From: Neurospora tetraspora
Lineage: Eukaryota; Ascomycota; Sordariomycetes; Sordariales; Sordariaceae
Reading direction: 5' to 3'
DNA: 64,000 nt
NCBI RefSeq assembly: GCF_033439725.1
Contig: NW_026944383.1
Span: forward strand, 3,906,001 to 3,970,000
Shown piece after piece: positions 32,056-43,889 of the stretch (the first letter of the stretch is position 1; each line of letters starts with the position of its first letter). The notes beneath the pieces were generated by a model, which did no database searches, was not told where the DNA came from, and saw only the letters and a list, made by a program, of their open reading frames with translations. The translations under genes were made by a program, and so were the position numbers.

Positions 32056-34213
32056 CTACTTCTCCTGTGCTTCTTTCAGAGAAATCATATGCTCGGCCTT
32101 TTGCACCAGCTTCTTCACACTCTGCCATTCCTCATTCTTCAGATCTTCCTTTCCACCCAGATCCGGACCAACTTCGAACATAGTGACCGTGCCGTCGATA
32201 CCGCCAGTGGCCAATCTCTTGCCCTCAGTACGCTCCCACTTGACCTTGTTCAAGCTCTTGCTCAGCATTGGGCGTCCATCCTTGCGTGGGCTAGGAGAAA
32301 TGCGCGCAACGGGCTCCTCAGTCTCCACGGTGATATCCCACAGTTCAAGCCAGCCTGCGCCGTCGACCAAGCTGAACACACCAGGCTTCACTGGTGACCA
32401 TGCCACATCATAAACGACATCCTCGCGCACAAAGTCCATAAGTGGTTGAACGCCGTTATGCTCTTGACCGGGAACGTTGATACCGCCGCCCGTTGTCACA
32501 ACCGTAGACGTTGCCGCAGGAGCGCGCGCCTTCCAGAGCTTGACGCTCCAATCCAAACTAGCAGACAGTACGAGATCGCCCAAGTCGACAACACCCCTTG
32601 CAGGATGAAAGTCGACTGCCATAACAGGAGCAGCATGACCCCTGTAACTGACGCGAGCATCAACACCTGCTTTAGCACCGGCACGATCGTACCGATGGCA
32701 CGGGTAGATGGATCCCTCTTCCGTTCCAACCAAGAAGAAAGTCGGATCGGCCTGCGGGAACGCCAGACATGTGGGACTCATATCTTCAGTCCTGGATGGA
32801 TGTGGGGCGATAAGTGTGAGGTTTTCTTGAGGCTGGGCGAGCATGTCAATGCTCCAGCCGCACATGTGGCCATCTGTTGAGCATGATATGATGTTGTTGG
32901 CGTTCTGCGTGCCGATAATATCGATACAGTAAACGGGATGTGTATGTCCCGAACCTGTCAAGGGCGTCTTCTGTACTGGAGCTGACCTGGCGCGCGTATC
33001 CCAGAGCAGAACCTGTCCGCTGTATGCTCCGCCGATGATAAGGTTAGGATGGAAAGGAGAAAACTTGGCCGTTAAAATGTCGGATTGCGCGTGGAACACA
33101 AACTCCGGCCTATCGTGCAAATGCATATTCCAGACCTGCACAATTCCATCTGGGTCATGGGGTGCCGACGGGTTCTTGGTGTATGATGCCAGGAGTAGTT
33201 CACTGAACTTGGGCGAGAAGTCAATGGAGCTGATCATGCGCTTCTTGGACCACCTCTCGTCATAAAACTGGGCCAATTCCTTCACCTTCCGCCGACCCTT
33301 CCCGCCCGTGTTCCCGTTCTGTTCGTCCTCTTCATCGACGTCGTTTACTCCGAGGGTATAGTCCGTCAAAATATCGTATTCTTGGTCGAGTGCCTTTTCG
33401 ATAACCTTGGTCGACTTATCGATAAAGTCCATAAAATCGTCAGATTGCGTAACGGCGTTCAACTCTTCGTCGGTAAGATTCCTCGTGGGAAAGTTCGCCG
33501 CAGCAGACGGCTTGTACACTCCATCTGTGACAAGTTCTTTGGCCGCTTTCAACTCCTCCTCAATCTCCTTTCTTATGTTCTCGCGCAACTCTTCTTCGCG
33601 ATCCCGTAACCTCCTGCTAATCCTAGTCTTAGTGGGCGATGCAGGCGGTTCCTCGATTTCCGAGTCCGAATATCTTCGGGCCTTAGGCTGGGGGGCCCAA
33701 TCGTCCGTGGTCTGTACTCCCTTGCTGTATGTAAACACTTCCTTCACCGGCGATGGTGGGCATTCGTAAACAGTCGTGAGAGTTGTTGAGAGGACTTGCG
33801 TGGCTTGGTTTGAAGAAGCAAGTATGGGTCCGAGAGCTGGAGTAGCATATTCCGAGGGCGAGATACTAGTTTCCCCGGCGCTTATTACGCTATTGGGTCG
33901 GCTACCATGAAGGCGAGGAGAATTCGCGCCGGTCGAGACTGATACTGGTCTGCTCTCGCCAACCAGGCTCTGGATCAGAGTCTCGATCTCACGACGACTT
34001 TCTGCCCTACCGGGCGTCGGGCTGACTATCTAAAGAAAAGGAGATCAGCTTTGAAGCGAAAGAGCAGGCGTCAACCAAGGACCATGCACTCACATCGCTT
34101 GCGCTTCCTATGCTCAAGCGGGCATTAACCTGAGTAGCACGGAGCTCTCGCTGCCGCTTCAGCTCGGCGAGCTTCGCCTTCTTAGCGAGGATCTCATCCC
34201 GACGTTGCTGCAT
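32056..34213 (-). CDS. Cytoplasmic dynein intermediate chain
   Basis: Two exons, 34,213-34,094 and 34,029-32,056, joined over a 64 bp intron (GTGAGT, TTTAG) in phase 0, give 697 residues. The amino terminus 'MQQRRDEILAKKAKLAELKRQRELR' is the charged coiled coil that binds p150Glued dynactin and NudE in this family, which supports the exon 1 start. Residues 141-148 'YSKGVQTT' are the expected light-chain (LC8/Tctex) docking site. A helical stretch, 'DREEELRENIRKEIEEELKAAKEL', follows near 190 and suits Roadblock binding. From about residue 285 to the end are WD40 repeats ('GIVQVWNMHL', 'GQVLLWDTRA', 'DGHMCGWSID', 'DWSVKLWKA', 'GWLELWDITV', 'DGTVTMFEV'). The chain scaffolds the dynein motor for minus-end transport and nuclear positioning in hyphae. 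Confidence 0.93.
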
Positions 34214-35200
34214 CTTTGCGAATCCTACAACCCATTCCCTGACTAGACTGGTCTCTGAAGTGCCAAATTCTGCTGCCGGCGCAAGCCCTTGGGGGCACAA
34301 CGCGGGTATCCAGCACTGGCGATATGCGGTAGACTGTTTTAAGGGATGCGACCCGTGGGAGGTAGAGCGAGCTTGGGAAGCTTTGTGGAAGGTTGAAGTG
34401 GATGTCGCGTCGGTCTGTGTGGAACAATGGAAAGTGAAGAGGGGCAAAACTGAGTTGCGACGTGGTGTTCTAGCAATGATAAGACAGGGCAGCTAGTCAA
34501 AAAAGAGGTTTCAAACAGAAAGCGGTGCTGTGTTCCAGACTCTCACGTCCAAGCGCGACGTCCTTTGGTTCCTCTTCGCGGTTGATCAAGGACGAGAGGG
34601 AGAGGGAGGTTGACCAAACGAAAGACAATGAATGGATGTTTCCTTCCATTTGGGGAACTGACCTCCCGCCGCCGACGGTGAGCCGGGCTGTCGTCGGTGT
34701 GTCGTCCCAAATCGCTCCCGTTCAGTGGGTGTTCCCGCCTAGCGGGGATGCTGTCAGGGGCCTCAGGGCCAGTCAGCCGCTGTGCAGGGAAGCCCGCGTT
34801 GGCCGCCAACCCGCCGGAGCAGAGGCGTTCTTGCCGTAAAAACCGGTAAAAAACAGCCTTTCGCCGGGCTGGCGTTCGGGCTGTTAGTAAGATACAGTGG
34901 AACCGTGGGTAAGGAAAAACGGTGGACGGTTACGGCTGCGAAAATTCCCGAAGCTCCAAAACTTCATTTCGCATCCTGAGCACCGACGTAAACGTCTCTA
35001 CCTTGGAACTTTCCACCCCCTCAACGCTAAACGCTCGCAACTTTTCCCTCGCTCGACCCGACGACGCACCACCCGGGACCCAATTGACCTCCTCAATTGC
35101 CATCCGCCGCACCCCGACCGTCTTCGAGTCCACCTTTTAATTCCCCTTCCTCCGAACCCCCGAGCGCATCCGGCCTCGCCAAACACCAACTCGTCCAAAA
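34214..35200. promoter_or_regulatory. Divergent promoter region: dynein IC (-) and ATP synthase e (+)
   Basis: 987 bp between start codons. The segment at 34,980-35,200 before the ATP synthase gene is C-rich with many short pyrimidine runs, as in highly expressed fungal genes. No individual binding site is assigned. Confidence 0.35.
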
Positions 35201-35875
35201 ATGTCGTCAACCGCTTCCAAGGCTGGATCCAACGTGAGTTGCACCATCGGCGCCGCCGCCGCCGCCGACACCACCACCACCACAACCACTACCATGATGC
35301 ACCACCCGTCGGCTCCGTGACGAGAGGGGGGGGCATCTTGTGCGCCTACTGGCTGCCCGTCTCGAAGACACCTCTCGATCACCGTCGCGCATTCCTCGAA
35401 AGCATTGGTTGGAGAATCAGAAAATGTTCGGAAGCTAAAATGGGATATCCCGCAGGTCCTCCGGTACTCGGCCCTCGGCGCCGGTATCTTCTACGGCTTC
35501 ACCCACCAGAGGTCCATCAGCGCCGCTGAGAAGGCCGCTGCTGCCCAGCGCGAGTACGAGCACAAGCAGGAGCTAATAAACAAGGCCAAGGAGGCCTACG
35601 CCAAGTCCAAGCAGCCCGTCTCCGCCACCTCTACTCCTAGCGGACGTGAGTTCATGCCCGATTTTTCCTGATCTGTATACAGTCCTTCCCCGGATCCGGT
35701 GGCCCGCGTTGTTACTACTCGCGACCAAAGCCGGGGGCCCGGGGGTGTTCTAGGGGAAGAATGGACTTGCTAACCAGGTGCCTCACTCTGCCTCAAAGAA
35801 ACAGTCAACCAGGATCCCATGAGCCCCAACTTCGACATCGAGGCCTACTTCAGCGCGCTTCTGGCGAAGGCCTAA
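35201..35875 (+). CDS. Mitochondrial ATP synthase subunit e
   Basis: Three exons, 35,201-35,233, 35,456-35,645 and 35,805-35,875, give 97 residues. It begins MSSTASKAGSN, and after a 222 bp intron reads 'VLRYSALGAGIFYGFTHQRSISAAEKAAAAQREYEHKQELINKAKEAYAKSK'. That pattern is diagnostic of subunit e: a short hydrophobic helix with a GxGxxxG-like motif (here GAGIFYG), then a charged coiled coil. The subunit lies in the inner membrane and helps dimerise F1Fo ATP synthase and shape cristae. The exon 3 acceptor is ambiguous: AAAG at 35,798 would add two residues, and CAG at 35,804 is preferred. The first intron is GC-rich with CACCAC runs. Confidence 0.9.
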
Positions 35876-36741
35876 ATGGGGAAGCCGTGATGAAGTTGTG
35901 AACGAGGGACGCAATGGAACGAGTTCAAGATAGACGCGCTTCGCATCGCAGGGAGGCAATTATCAATGGGTTATTGGGTTTCAACGTTAAAGAAAGGGGC
36001 AGGGAAATGAGAAATGCCGAACGATGGGTGTTTTAGGGAAAATAGAGGAGGGCGTTTGCTGATCACCAACTCTCTCTCTCTTGCTCCGCCGGTCCGAGGA
36101 GGGATGCCAACTGCTGCCTTGGGAAACGAGAAACGGCCAAGAACGACGACAAACACTGGACACACAAGACAACCGCCTCATCAACGAGATCCATTTACCC
36201 ATTCCCTTACCCACCCCATCCTCACCCCGCAAAATGCATGTGGATCACGTATGCCTTGTACACAAGACAAAGGGATCCCGTGTGAGATTTCACCTGCTGC
36301 TGTTCAAAGACATCTGATGATGCTAAGCATGGTGTGTATTATTTGCCCAACCAACCACATACATTTAAAAAGAAAGACAGTTCATCCCGATACATCGCGA
36401 CGGCATAGAATCTCTTCTTTTTACTCTTTCTCTTCTATTAGACAGACGGACAGACCTTTGTGTTTTGCCAGCCTGTACTTAGTGTACATTACAGCAATTA
36501 GAGGGCGGATGAACAGGGTAAGATAAAATTTAGCAGGGTGCTATTCCTGAGAGTCGCTGATACATCGTCATTCTTCCCGGTTTCTCTTGATAAGGGCCTT
36601 AACGGGACTGCCTACAAGCAAGAAGGAATGATATGTCTATGGCGGTGACCCAACTCACCCTCCCCCTTTTCTCTCTTCCACGGTTGTTCTTCGCCACCTG
36701 TACTTCACTACTCTTCTACTCTCCATCACTCCTCAACTCTT

Positions 36742-36869
36742 CTCTTCACTCCTCTCTTTATTCCTCTCTTCACTCCTCTCTTCACTCCTCTCTTCACTCC
36801 TCTCTTCACTCCTCTCTTCACTCCTCTCTTCACTCCTCTCTTCACTCCTCTCTTCACTCCTCTCTTCAC
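36742..36869. repeat. 12 bp minisatellite (CCTCTCTTCACT)
   Basis: About 10.7 near-perfect copies, with one variant unit near 36,756-36,764. Because 12 is a multiple of three, every frame is open, which creates a spurious Leu-His-Ser-Ser repeat on the plus strand and a Lys/Arg/Gly/Val repeat on the other strand. Confidence 0.9.
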
Positions 36870-37671
36870 CCTGCTCTCAAGCTCATCCGTTTTATCCCCC
36901 TGTTGTTGCGGGACTGACCAGAAAGAAGGAAAATGCATCATCTACCACCTTCATTACCCACCACATCAGCTTTCCCGCGTAAATTCTGCCGGAAAGTCCC
37001 AACAATTTTGTTCCAGACAGACAAGACAAGGCTTTGGGGCCCTCTCCCCTCTTCTTCCACTTCCTCCCATACTCTTCTCTCCCGCTTTCTTCTGGCAGGA
37101 TAGATTATTCTACGACTCTTCACCGGCAAAACATCGGCGAACACGGGGGCTGGAATCGTTCTCGTGCTGGCAAGTAAGGCTTCAGTTGTGTTTCCAGTGT
37201 TGTGGTAAATAACTTGAATGTTAAGGGGTCGATTTCCATGCCATTCGAATACTCCCCCTCGTCGTATTGGATTCGGATATCCATGTAGCCGGGGAAACAC
37301 CGTTGTAGTGTTTTTGAAGATATATGCTTACATTACAACCTCATTCATGGTTCAACATGCGTGTAATCCTCAACGACGAAGAACTAGTCTTGAATAGATA
37401 GGCTACATACAGGTAGTAGAAATTTCAACAGCTAACTTTGCAACCGACCGGTCATTATAATCGTACCATCCATCCCCACGATGGATGCAGACCAACTAAG
37501 TGATCGCGACGACAGCCAAGATGTCACATATCTGATCTCTCCATGAACACTCCGCACACTTGATGACAAAAACAGGTAAGAATGCCCCAAAAGTGGCATT
37601 AATTGAAAGCGAAAAAGACAAAACTAAGCTTCTTTAACATTTGAAAATGGAAAAAGGAAGTAAAAGCTCAA

Positions 37672-37672
<1 letters not shown>

Positions 37673-37740
<68 letters not shown>
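37673..37740. repeat. 68-base poly(A) run with duplicated flanks
   Basis: An uninterrupted run of 68 A. AAAAGCTCAAC ends directly before it (37,662-37,672), and AAAAGCTCAAC recurs at its right end (37,737-37,747). The sequence AGCTCAAC therefore brackets the tract. The exact length may be an assembly estimate. Confidence 0.9.
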
Positions 37741-37743
<3 letters not shown>

Positions 37744-37744
37744 C

Positions 37745-37850
37745 AACGGCCCATGACCAGGATCGAACCCGTCCAGTCAAGCTGCCGTCTACGAAAACCC
37801 ACGATTTTCTGGCTCCACGCGCCTACCACGTCTGCTACTGGGAGTTGTTG
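37745..37850 (-). other. tRNA-like relic (B box GGTTCGATCC)
   Basis: Read on the minus strand, this segment has a B-box-like GGTTCGATCC in a T-arm with four of five pairs, a possible A-box (TAGCAGACGTGG), and GAAAA/TTTTC bracketing a 7-nt loop. The acceptor and D stems do not pair well, so it is not a functional tRNA by eye. Minus-strand transcription would run directly into the T68 complement of the poly(A) run, which would be an extreme Pol III terminator. Confidence 0.25.
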
Positions 37851-38540
37851 GAAGGTCTGACCTGCGGGCTTATATGGTCCAAGGTCCCAAGCTGCTGTCG
37901 GGTGCTCTGGGGCAGGTGCTGGTTAGATGTACGATGCGCACGCAGTCTGGTGAGGTCACGTCCGTTGGGTATAATACTTTCAGTCCGTTCTTGATGGTGT
38001 TGTGGTTTAATTCACTTGGATGGTCATTTCATTTAGACAGGTTCCTGACCAGTGCTGGTATAGAACGCTACAAGTTGATACTATGGGTCCTATTCGTGAA
38101 TGCTTAGTCTCATCCTGTCTTCAAGCGGCTTCTCCTTGGGTGCTTCTCGGTCTCATGTTCTAGGGTTAACAAACTGCAATGCAAATTCTTCGCAGTTGTT
38201 CTTGTTGATGTTGCTGACGAAGTATACGATCCTAAATCAGACACGCCACCCAACTCACCATGACCTCCAACCAGTTTTGTTACCCCTCAACCCGTAATCC
38301 AGGGTTATAAAAACTCCTGATATTGCACCGCCCACCGTATAATGGGGTGAAATAAGTAAAAGAAAACAGAACCAAAGACACACTTTACGCCATGCTAGCA
38401 AGACAAACCAACAATAACAAGCAAAAGCAACGGACGCCGCGGATTTCCACCTCGTTACCAGACTGAATAGATCAAAACCACATAGTACCACCTCACAGAT
38501 GAGGTTACGCCCTTGCCGTTTGCGAGTTCTGACTGGGCAG

Positions 38541-39461
38541 TCAGGCACCGGGCCGAGCAACTCGCTGAGATGAGTTGGTGGCAGTAGCCAGACGAAGCTC
38601 TGAGGTCGTGCGCCTGGTTTGCCCCGCTGTTGTACCATACTGAAAGTGCCTTGTCCGTAGCTGAGAGTTGCCGAAAAGAGGCCCGAAGTGTGTCCCCATC
38701 CGTGACTGTAGCACATCTCGATAAATAGTCGGGACCTCGTGCCATCGACCTTCACGGGCAGCGGCGAGGATACGAGGCGCAGAAAGCTCGCTATTTGTGG
38801 TATCGGAGTGGCGTGGTAGTTGACCGGTCTCGATAGCATTCTTCAGCCACTCCTCGTCCAATGGTGCAGCAAGGATGTTATTCGAAACGACGCTTTGGTA
38901 CCCGAATGCCGCGGGTACGGTCAGTGCTGAGTAGATCTCGTCTTCGTCACTCATGGCCTCGTCCTCGTCCTCGTTCATGACCTCGTCTTCGTCTTCCTCT
39001 ACAGCCTCCGGCGCAGCTTCCACATGAAGCTCAGAGCCAAATTCAGGCTCAATCCTGACCCTGTCCCGAGGATAGGTTAAGTCAGGAAAGCCGTCGGCCG
39101 CGGTGTCTCGGATGACAATCCCCTGCTCCTCTTCGTACTTCTCCTTGGCCCATCTTGTGCCCTCCCACTTTGTCAGATTGGCGATCTCCCATTCGGTCAA
39201 ACGGAGAGCATCGAAGGCGCGGAAGAGCCGACGGTGCCATTGCCAGCGACTTAGGCGAATGCGGTGAATAGGGTGGTTGTAGTCGAGGCCGGGATACTTC
39301 GCTTCTTGGGTGTCGATATGACCGTAATACGAGTGTACCTCTTGTCGAACCTCGTAAATCAGATGCCTTGAGAGAAAAACGGCAAAGTTCGGGGGGTCCG
39401 ATGGTCGGGCCTTTGGGAACATGTACCCATAGATAAGGTCCTCGATCGGAGGCTGTTTCAT
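38541..39461 (-). CDS. Uncharacterised acidic protein
   Basis: A single frame of 306 codons starting MKQPPIEDLIYGYMFPKARPSDPP. The conserved-looking part is residues 25-110, rich in Trp, Arg and Tyr: 'AVFLSRHLIYEVRQEVHSYYGHID', 'IHRIRLSRWQWHRRLFRAFDALRLTEWEIANLTKWEGTRWAKEKYEEEQG'. A strongly acidic run follows ('EAVEEDEDEVMNEDEDEAMSDEDE', about 150-173), then a polar tail. There is no signal peptide or membrane helix. I do not recognise a domain. The codon texture and even composition over the first half argue for a real gene. An intron near the 3' end, changing the last residues, cannot be excluded. Confidence 0.65.
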   Translation of the reverse strand: MKQPPIEDLIYGYMFPKARPSDPPNFAVFLSRHLIYEVRQEVHSYYGHIDTQEAKYPGLDYNHPIHRIRLSRWQWHRRLFRAFDALRLTEWEIANLTKWEGTRWAKEKYEEEQGIVIRDTAADGFPDLTYPRDRVRIEPEFGSELHVEAAPEAVEEDEDEVMNEDEDEAMSDEDEIYSALTVPAAFGYQSVVSNNILAAPLDEEWLKNAIETGQLPRHSDTTNSELSAPRILAAAREGRWHEVPTIYRDVLQSRMGTHFGPLFGNSQLRTRHFQYGTTAGQTRRTTSELRLATATNSSQRVARPGA

Positions 39462-42400
39462 CTTGGGCTGACTTGGAAGATCCTTTCTGATCCTGCCAGG
39501 GGATGTATTGTTGTGATGTTCGTAATTATAGGAGGTTGATGCTTGAGCTACCTATGCTGTGAAGTGGTTTAGTCAACTTGATTCTGATGTGATACTGGTG
39601 GTGAGGTGTCGGTTCAGTGATTTGGGGGAAGAAGACAAAGCGGACTGGACTCTGAGCGAAGAAATTGGAAAGTGGCGGTAGTGAAAGCGGATATGGTGTG
39701 ACGGACCGGAGAAGCCGCATGGGTCAAGATTAGGGAGGCTCTGAGGACGTGGGATGGAATGTGGTTGCCAAGTAATCCGAACTGGCACATGTAACTTGAT
39801 ATAAGTCAGGTACGTACATTGGCTGGACAATGGGCAGGTGCCTGCAGGGTCTCGTCTTGTGACTTTTGTCCGACTTCCCAAGTGAACTTTCAGGTTTTCC
39901 GGATGAACTGGATCGTTTGTGCCGCAAGACGGTCATATGGGGAGCAAAAATGCAAAAGGAAAGGAAGGGAGCAATAAGTGAAGTGGCATGAGAGGGAGGA
40001 CAGGGCAAATATTAATAACAGTCCCCGAACGGCACCCAAAGAAAGAAGACCGGAATGGCGACCGGCAGACCCCCGGATCCATGCCGTGCCTACATTGCAA
40101 GGTAATAATGAATAGTACAGTATGGGCGACCGGCGAATGCGGCCTCGAATGAGTGAGCAATGAGAGGTGGTGGAAGGAGAGAGTGGGAGTGGCCCATGAA
40201 AAAGGCCCAGTCTCGTACTTGCCCATCAGTCGAGAAACCCGAGAGAAAGAGAAGGTGTGATGTGGATGTCTACAACCAAAGAGGTACATAGAGATCCCTG
40301 CTCATGGCCCAAAGGATCACCAAAAGGAAAGCCACTCAGGACAAAGGGGATAGGCGACAATTTTTATGTGTCCACGGCATTAATGAATGTGTAGTCGGGC
40401 AAAGGCTCCTTGTTATTATATATCGCCGCCAACAGTCAGCATATTGGACTGAAAAGTACCTGCCTCTGGAGGAATACTTTGAAGAAGCGACGAACTCGAG
40501 GCTCCTGCCGTGGGTGACTGTGGATCTCTACGACCAGCGGTCGGGAGTTGCATCCAGGGATTTGCATGAATGGACGGCAGGGGGCAGTTGGCTGGATGGG
40601 ATAAAAAGTGGAGACTCGCCCTGTTTGACTGATGGCGCACGACTGCTTGATGTACTGTTTGGACGAACCCAATCGAATTTACGAACTTCAACCAACACAG
40701 TCACTGGCATCAAGACCTCATGGATACCGCCAGCACTCACGACATCGGGCATAACCTGTACAGAGATGAAATATGACTTCAGATTCCACGCTGGTAAGCT
40801 AGCCACTCTATCTGCTATCCATCACACTGCCTGTACATGCCCTGGCCATCCATGATGTTCAGACTGGACGATAGAGATGATAAATGATGGATGCGGCACA
40901 ACGGCTTTCGACCCTTGACGAGTGCCCGGAATTTCCACGGAAGCAACGCGGCAACAACAGCGGCAGACCGACCGAAACCACTCCTTCAGTCCCAGGCTGC
41001 CACGATACCGAAGCAATTGGCTGGTTTGCTGGTCAGCGGTTGATTTGGTAGTTGGCTTCCGACCTCGAGGAAATCTTACTTATCAAAGCCCGCTTCCGCA
41101 TCCTAACGACTCATCAACTCCCGTCATCGTCATCAACTGTCCTATCGATCTCTTCCTTAGACGCCGAACGCGCCGGACACTTTCAAGCAAAGAAAGAAGG
41201 CCCAGGGAGCAAGCGCTTTATGACCATCATATACCGGCCCGGGTACTGGCATGGTCGACATCACCAACCCAGGCAACCGAAAGCGGAAGCGGCAAGTCTT
41301 GTTGGTTGAGATGGTTGTTGGTACCACTCGTCGAAATAATGTGAACAAGGTCGCACATTTCCCCGTATGTTGGGTTTGTTCAACATGCTCTTGTGACATG
41401 CGGGCATTACGGGCGCAATATGTTGCACTGTCTTTACACCAGTTGGCCCTATTCACCCTAGATCGTCGACGGTTGCGATACAAGTGGTGGACAAAGGTCA
41501 GGAATGGACAACCCGATTCACCCCAAACATGGTTCCTCTGGGCAAACAAGGCACCTTGATCTGCCCTGGCCAGAGCATTCACAAGAACACGCACTTGTTG
41601 GCTTGGTGGCTTTACCGATTTTACTCGGTTTGCTGTTCCACAAACCACACAAGAAACATATGTCGGGATCACATCCAAGCCATGGTGATGGGATCACGCT
41701 ATTTACTTTGAGAGCCAACAGACCGTTCCTTCCCGGGGAATCGGAGGATTCTAGGACAACGCCGCTCAATCAGCCCCAAGATACCGGATGTTGGGACGTG
41801 AGACGGATCTTGCTAGGCGCCTCTACGACTAACCCCGCCATCACTCCCATGAACCACCAACACGGCGCTTCCCGACCTAAACCACCAAGATATTCGGATA
41901 TACATGGACAGTGCACAGTCAAGACCTCTTTCACGGAGCGATGAGTACGCAGTACGTACACCAGGGAGCTCTTCGGCTGTTCCTATCAAGTGAGGACCAC
42001 TAATGGCAGTCATCCCAACGGCTTGTTACCCCCAGTCATTCCGTGGCAATCAGTCTCACCTAAAATCCGAAGAAAGTATTTGTCAACGTGTGTAGCCAAA
42101 CCTCCAGTTCTCTCGTCGTAGTACCGTTCGTGATGATCTGGCATCTCGCCATCGCCCTAGCTCGACCTTGTTCATCCCTTTCTCCAAGCGAATAGGCATC
42201 AATTTACTGGAATTGGTCATGCATTATACGGCCAGGCGGCCATATCTTGCGACCCTCCCCCGTGGCAGCATCATCTCCTCACATCTTCGTCTTTACCATC
42301 ATTTATGAGCATAAAACAGACAGTTAGTCACTTACACATCTGCAGCTGCCCGGCGGCCACAACCCAAACCAAACCTGCTGGCGAGGGCAAGTCGCGCCGC

Positions 42401-43889
42401 CGTCCACTGGCTGCGATTGATTCTTGTTCTAAGCAGTTCGGTACCCGACCGGCCACCGTTACCGTGACCGCTTTCCTCCCCCCCTCCTCTCCTTCCATTC
42501 GATTTCTTTGGTTGGGCGTTCTTTACCTAGCCCAACGGCCGGAACGGAAGGGCAACAACCATTCTAGGCGACGCCCAATATTGTCCAACCATCGTGGATT
42601 ATCTATTTGGTTCAGTTTATAACCTCCGTCATGTGTTCACATGTTGAGGTCATCTTTTCGTCTACTCCCTTGTTTTCCAGCGGAACGACCTAAATCTCCC
42701 ATTGATCGCGACTCACGATACAAGAACTCCAAAGCGATTTTTCGCTCTGCTTTACCTCCTCCAAGTTCTGTCACCCACACTGCCACACACGCACGAGAAG
42801 GCGCCAGAGTCCGGCGGTCGCATGCCCGTAGGTTCTCATCCGCTCCGGCCTGGTCATCTCAGGTCAGACCAGGCCGGGACGAAAGCGACCGGCATTGTTT
42901 CTATGCACACGTGACTCTTCGTTTCCGTTCATTCGTCTGTCTCTCTGTCTGTTTGTGTACTCTCCCTTTCTCCTTCGGAAATCTTGCTGCCTAACTGATG
43001 TGGTCTTTGATTCCTTATTTGCGCCAAACGTATCCGAACTTAAGAGTCCCGTCGTTGTTAGCAGGAACTAGAACAAAAAGAAGAAAGAAAGGACAATTGA
43101 GTGACAAAATGGCGAACAGAGAGCCTTGTAAGCCTCAAAGGATCGATATCAGGAATTTAGGATCGGATGCGACCAACTGACATAACCACCACTGCCACCA
43201 CCAACAATAACACCAATATAAGCACCAACACAACCGCCACTAACGCCAGTAGGTATTTGTTGATCAATGCGTCTTTCTTTGTTTCCCTTCTCTTCGAATG
43301 CGTTTCCATTGCCATGTAAATATTTTTATACTTACCATGAAAACGAAAACTTGAAGGTAGGATGTGGCATTTATACATGGCCGCAAGAAACGGCAGGTAA
43401 GTAGACCGGCTAGACAAACAGGCAGTTTTGTTTTTGAAAAAAGAAACTATACACAGGAAGTAGAATGGTCTTTAAGATGGGTGAGGTTGGTGGTGCTGGT
43501 ATCCAAAACGTGAACGACATTCTGTTAATGACGAAGACGACGTGGAAACGGGGTGTTTTAACGAAGCTCAAACTTTGACTCGCTAATTTGAAAGAAAGAA
43601 GAGATAAATCTATCATACACCCGAATAATCGAATTAGGTCGACAGTAAAAACCATCTGCCAGCCATGTAGGTATTTCCCATTCGTATCCACAGACCTAAC
43701 CTTCCACCTGAATATCCTGTCCATCCCATTATTACATCTCCTACCCCGTCACGCATCCTGTGATATTCAATCCATATCATGTATCCAAAAATCCAACCCC
43801 CTTGTTTAGACTTGGAAAACCAACGACCCAAGTCCAAGCCCCTCTTCCAGAGCCCTCTTAGGCCGACATCAAAACGATGCTGCCACCTA
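39462..43889. other. 4.4 kb interval without a supported gene
   Basis: Host-composition DNA between two minus-strand genes. Open frames of 146 and 183 codons exist on the plus strand (41,504 and 40,304), but they overlap others, have no family character and lack good starts. A pyrimidine-rich stretch at about 42,930-42,975 followed by a good start context at 43,109 might mark a transcript leader. Confidence 0.4.
43109..43180 (+). CDS. Possible 23-codon small ORF
   Basis: ATG in GACAAAATGGCG, the best start context in this gene-poor interval, about 130 bp downstream of a CT-rich leader-like tract. It encodes MANREPCKPQRIDIRNLGSDATN and stops at 43,180. A GTAAGC inside it could instead be a splice donor, making this the first exon of an unseen gene. 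No match is known. Confidence 0.15.
   Translation: MANREPCKPQRIDIRNLGSDATN

Larger units (their letters stand above)
35876..38540. other. Gene-poor interval with tandem repeat and poly(A) tract
   Basis: About 2.7 kb between ATP synthase e (+) and the acidic protein (-). No protein gene is supported: the open frames at 36.0-36.5, 36.6-36.9 and 37.6-38.3 kb are low-complexity or shadows. It contains the 12 bp minisatellite, the 68-base A-run and the tRNA-like segment listed separately. Confidence 0.45.

Noticed and set aside
24653-34213. Idea that the TBCE and dynein genes form a microtubule gene cluster
   Set aside because: Two unrelated genes intervene, orientations differ, and two genes of one broad theme are not evidence of a cluster.
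36742-36869. Tandem repeat considered as a CRISPR array
   Set aside because: Head-to-tail 12 bp units without spacers in a eukaryotic genome; a minisatellite.
37745-37850. Functional tRNA gene
   Set aside because: Good B box only; acceptor and D stems are not complementary and no standard anticodon loop can be drawn.
40304-41944. Plus-strand frames of 183, 140 and 146 codons
   Set aside because: No domain, overlapping alternatives on both strands, low-conservation texture.
42130-42230. GTGATGA box C-like motif
   Set aside because: No box D CTGA within a suitable distance.
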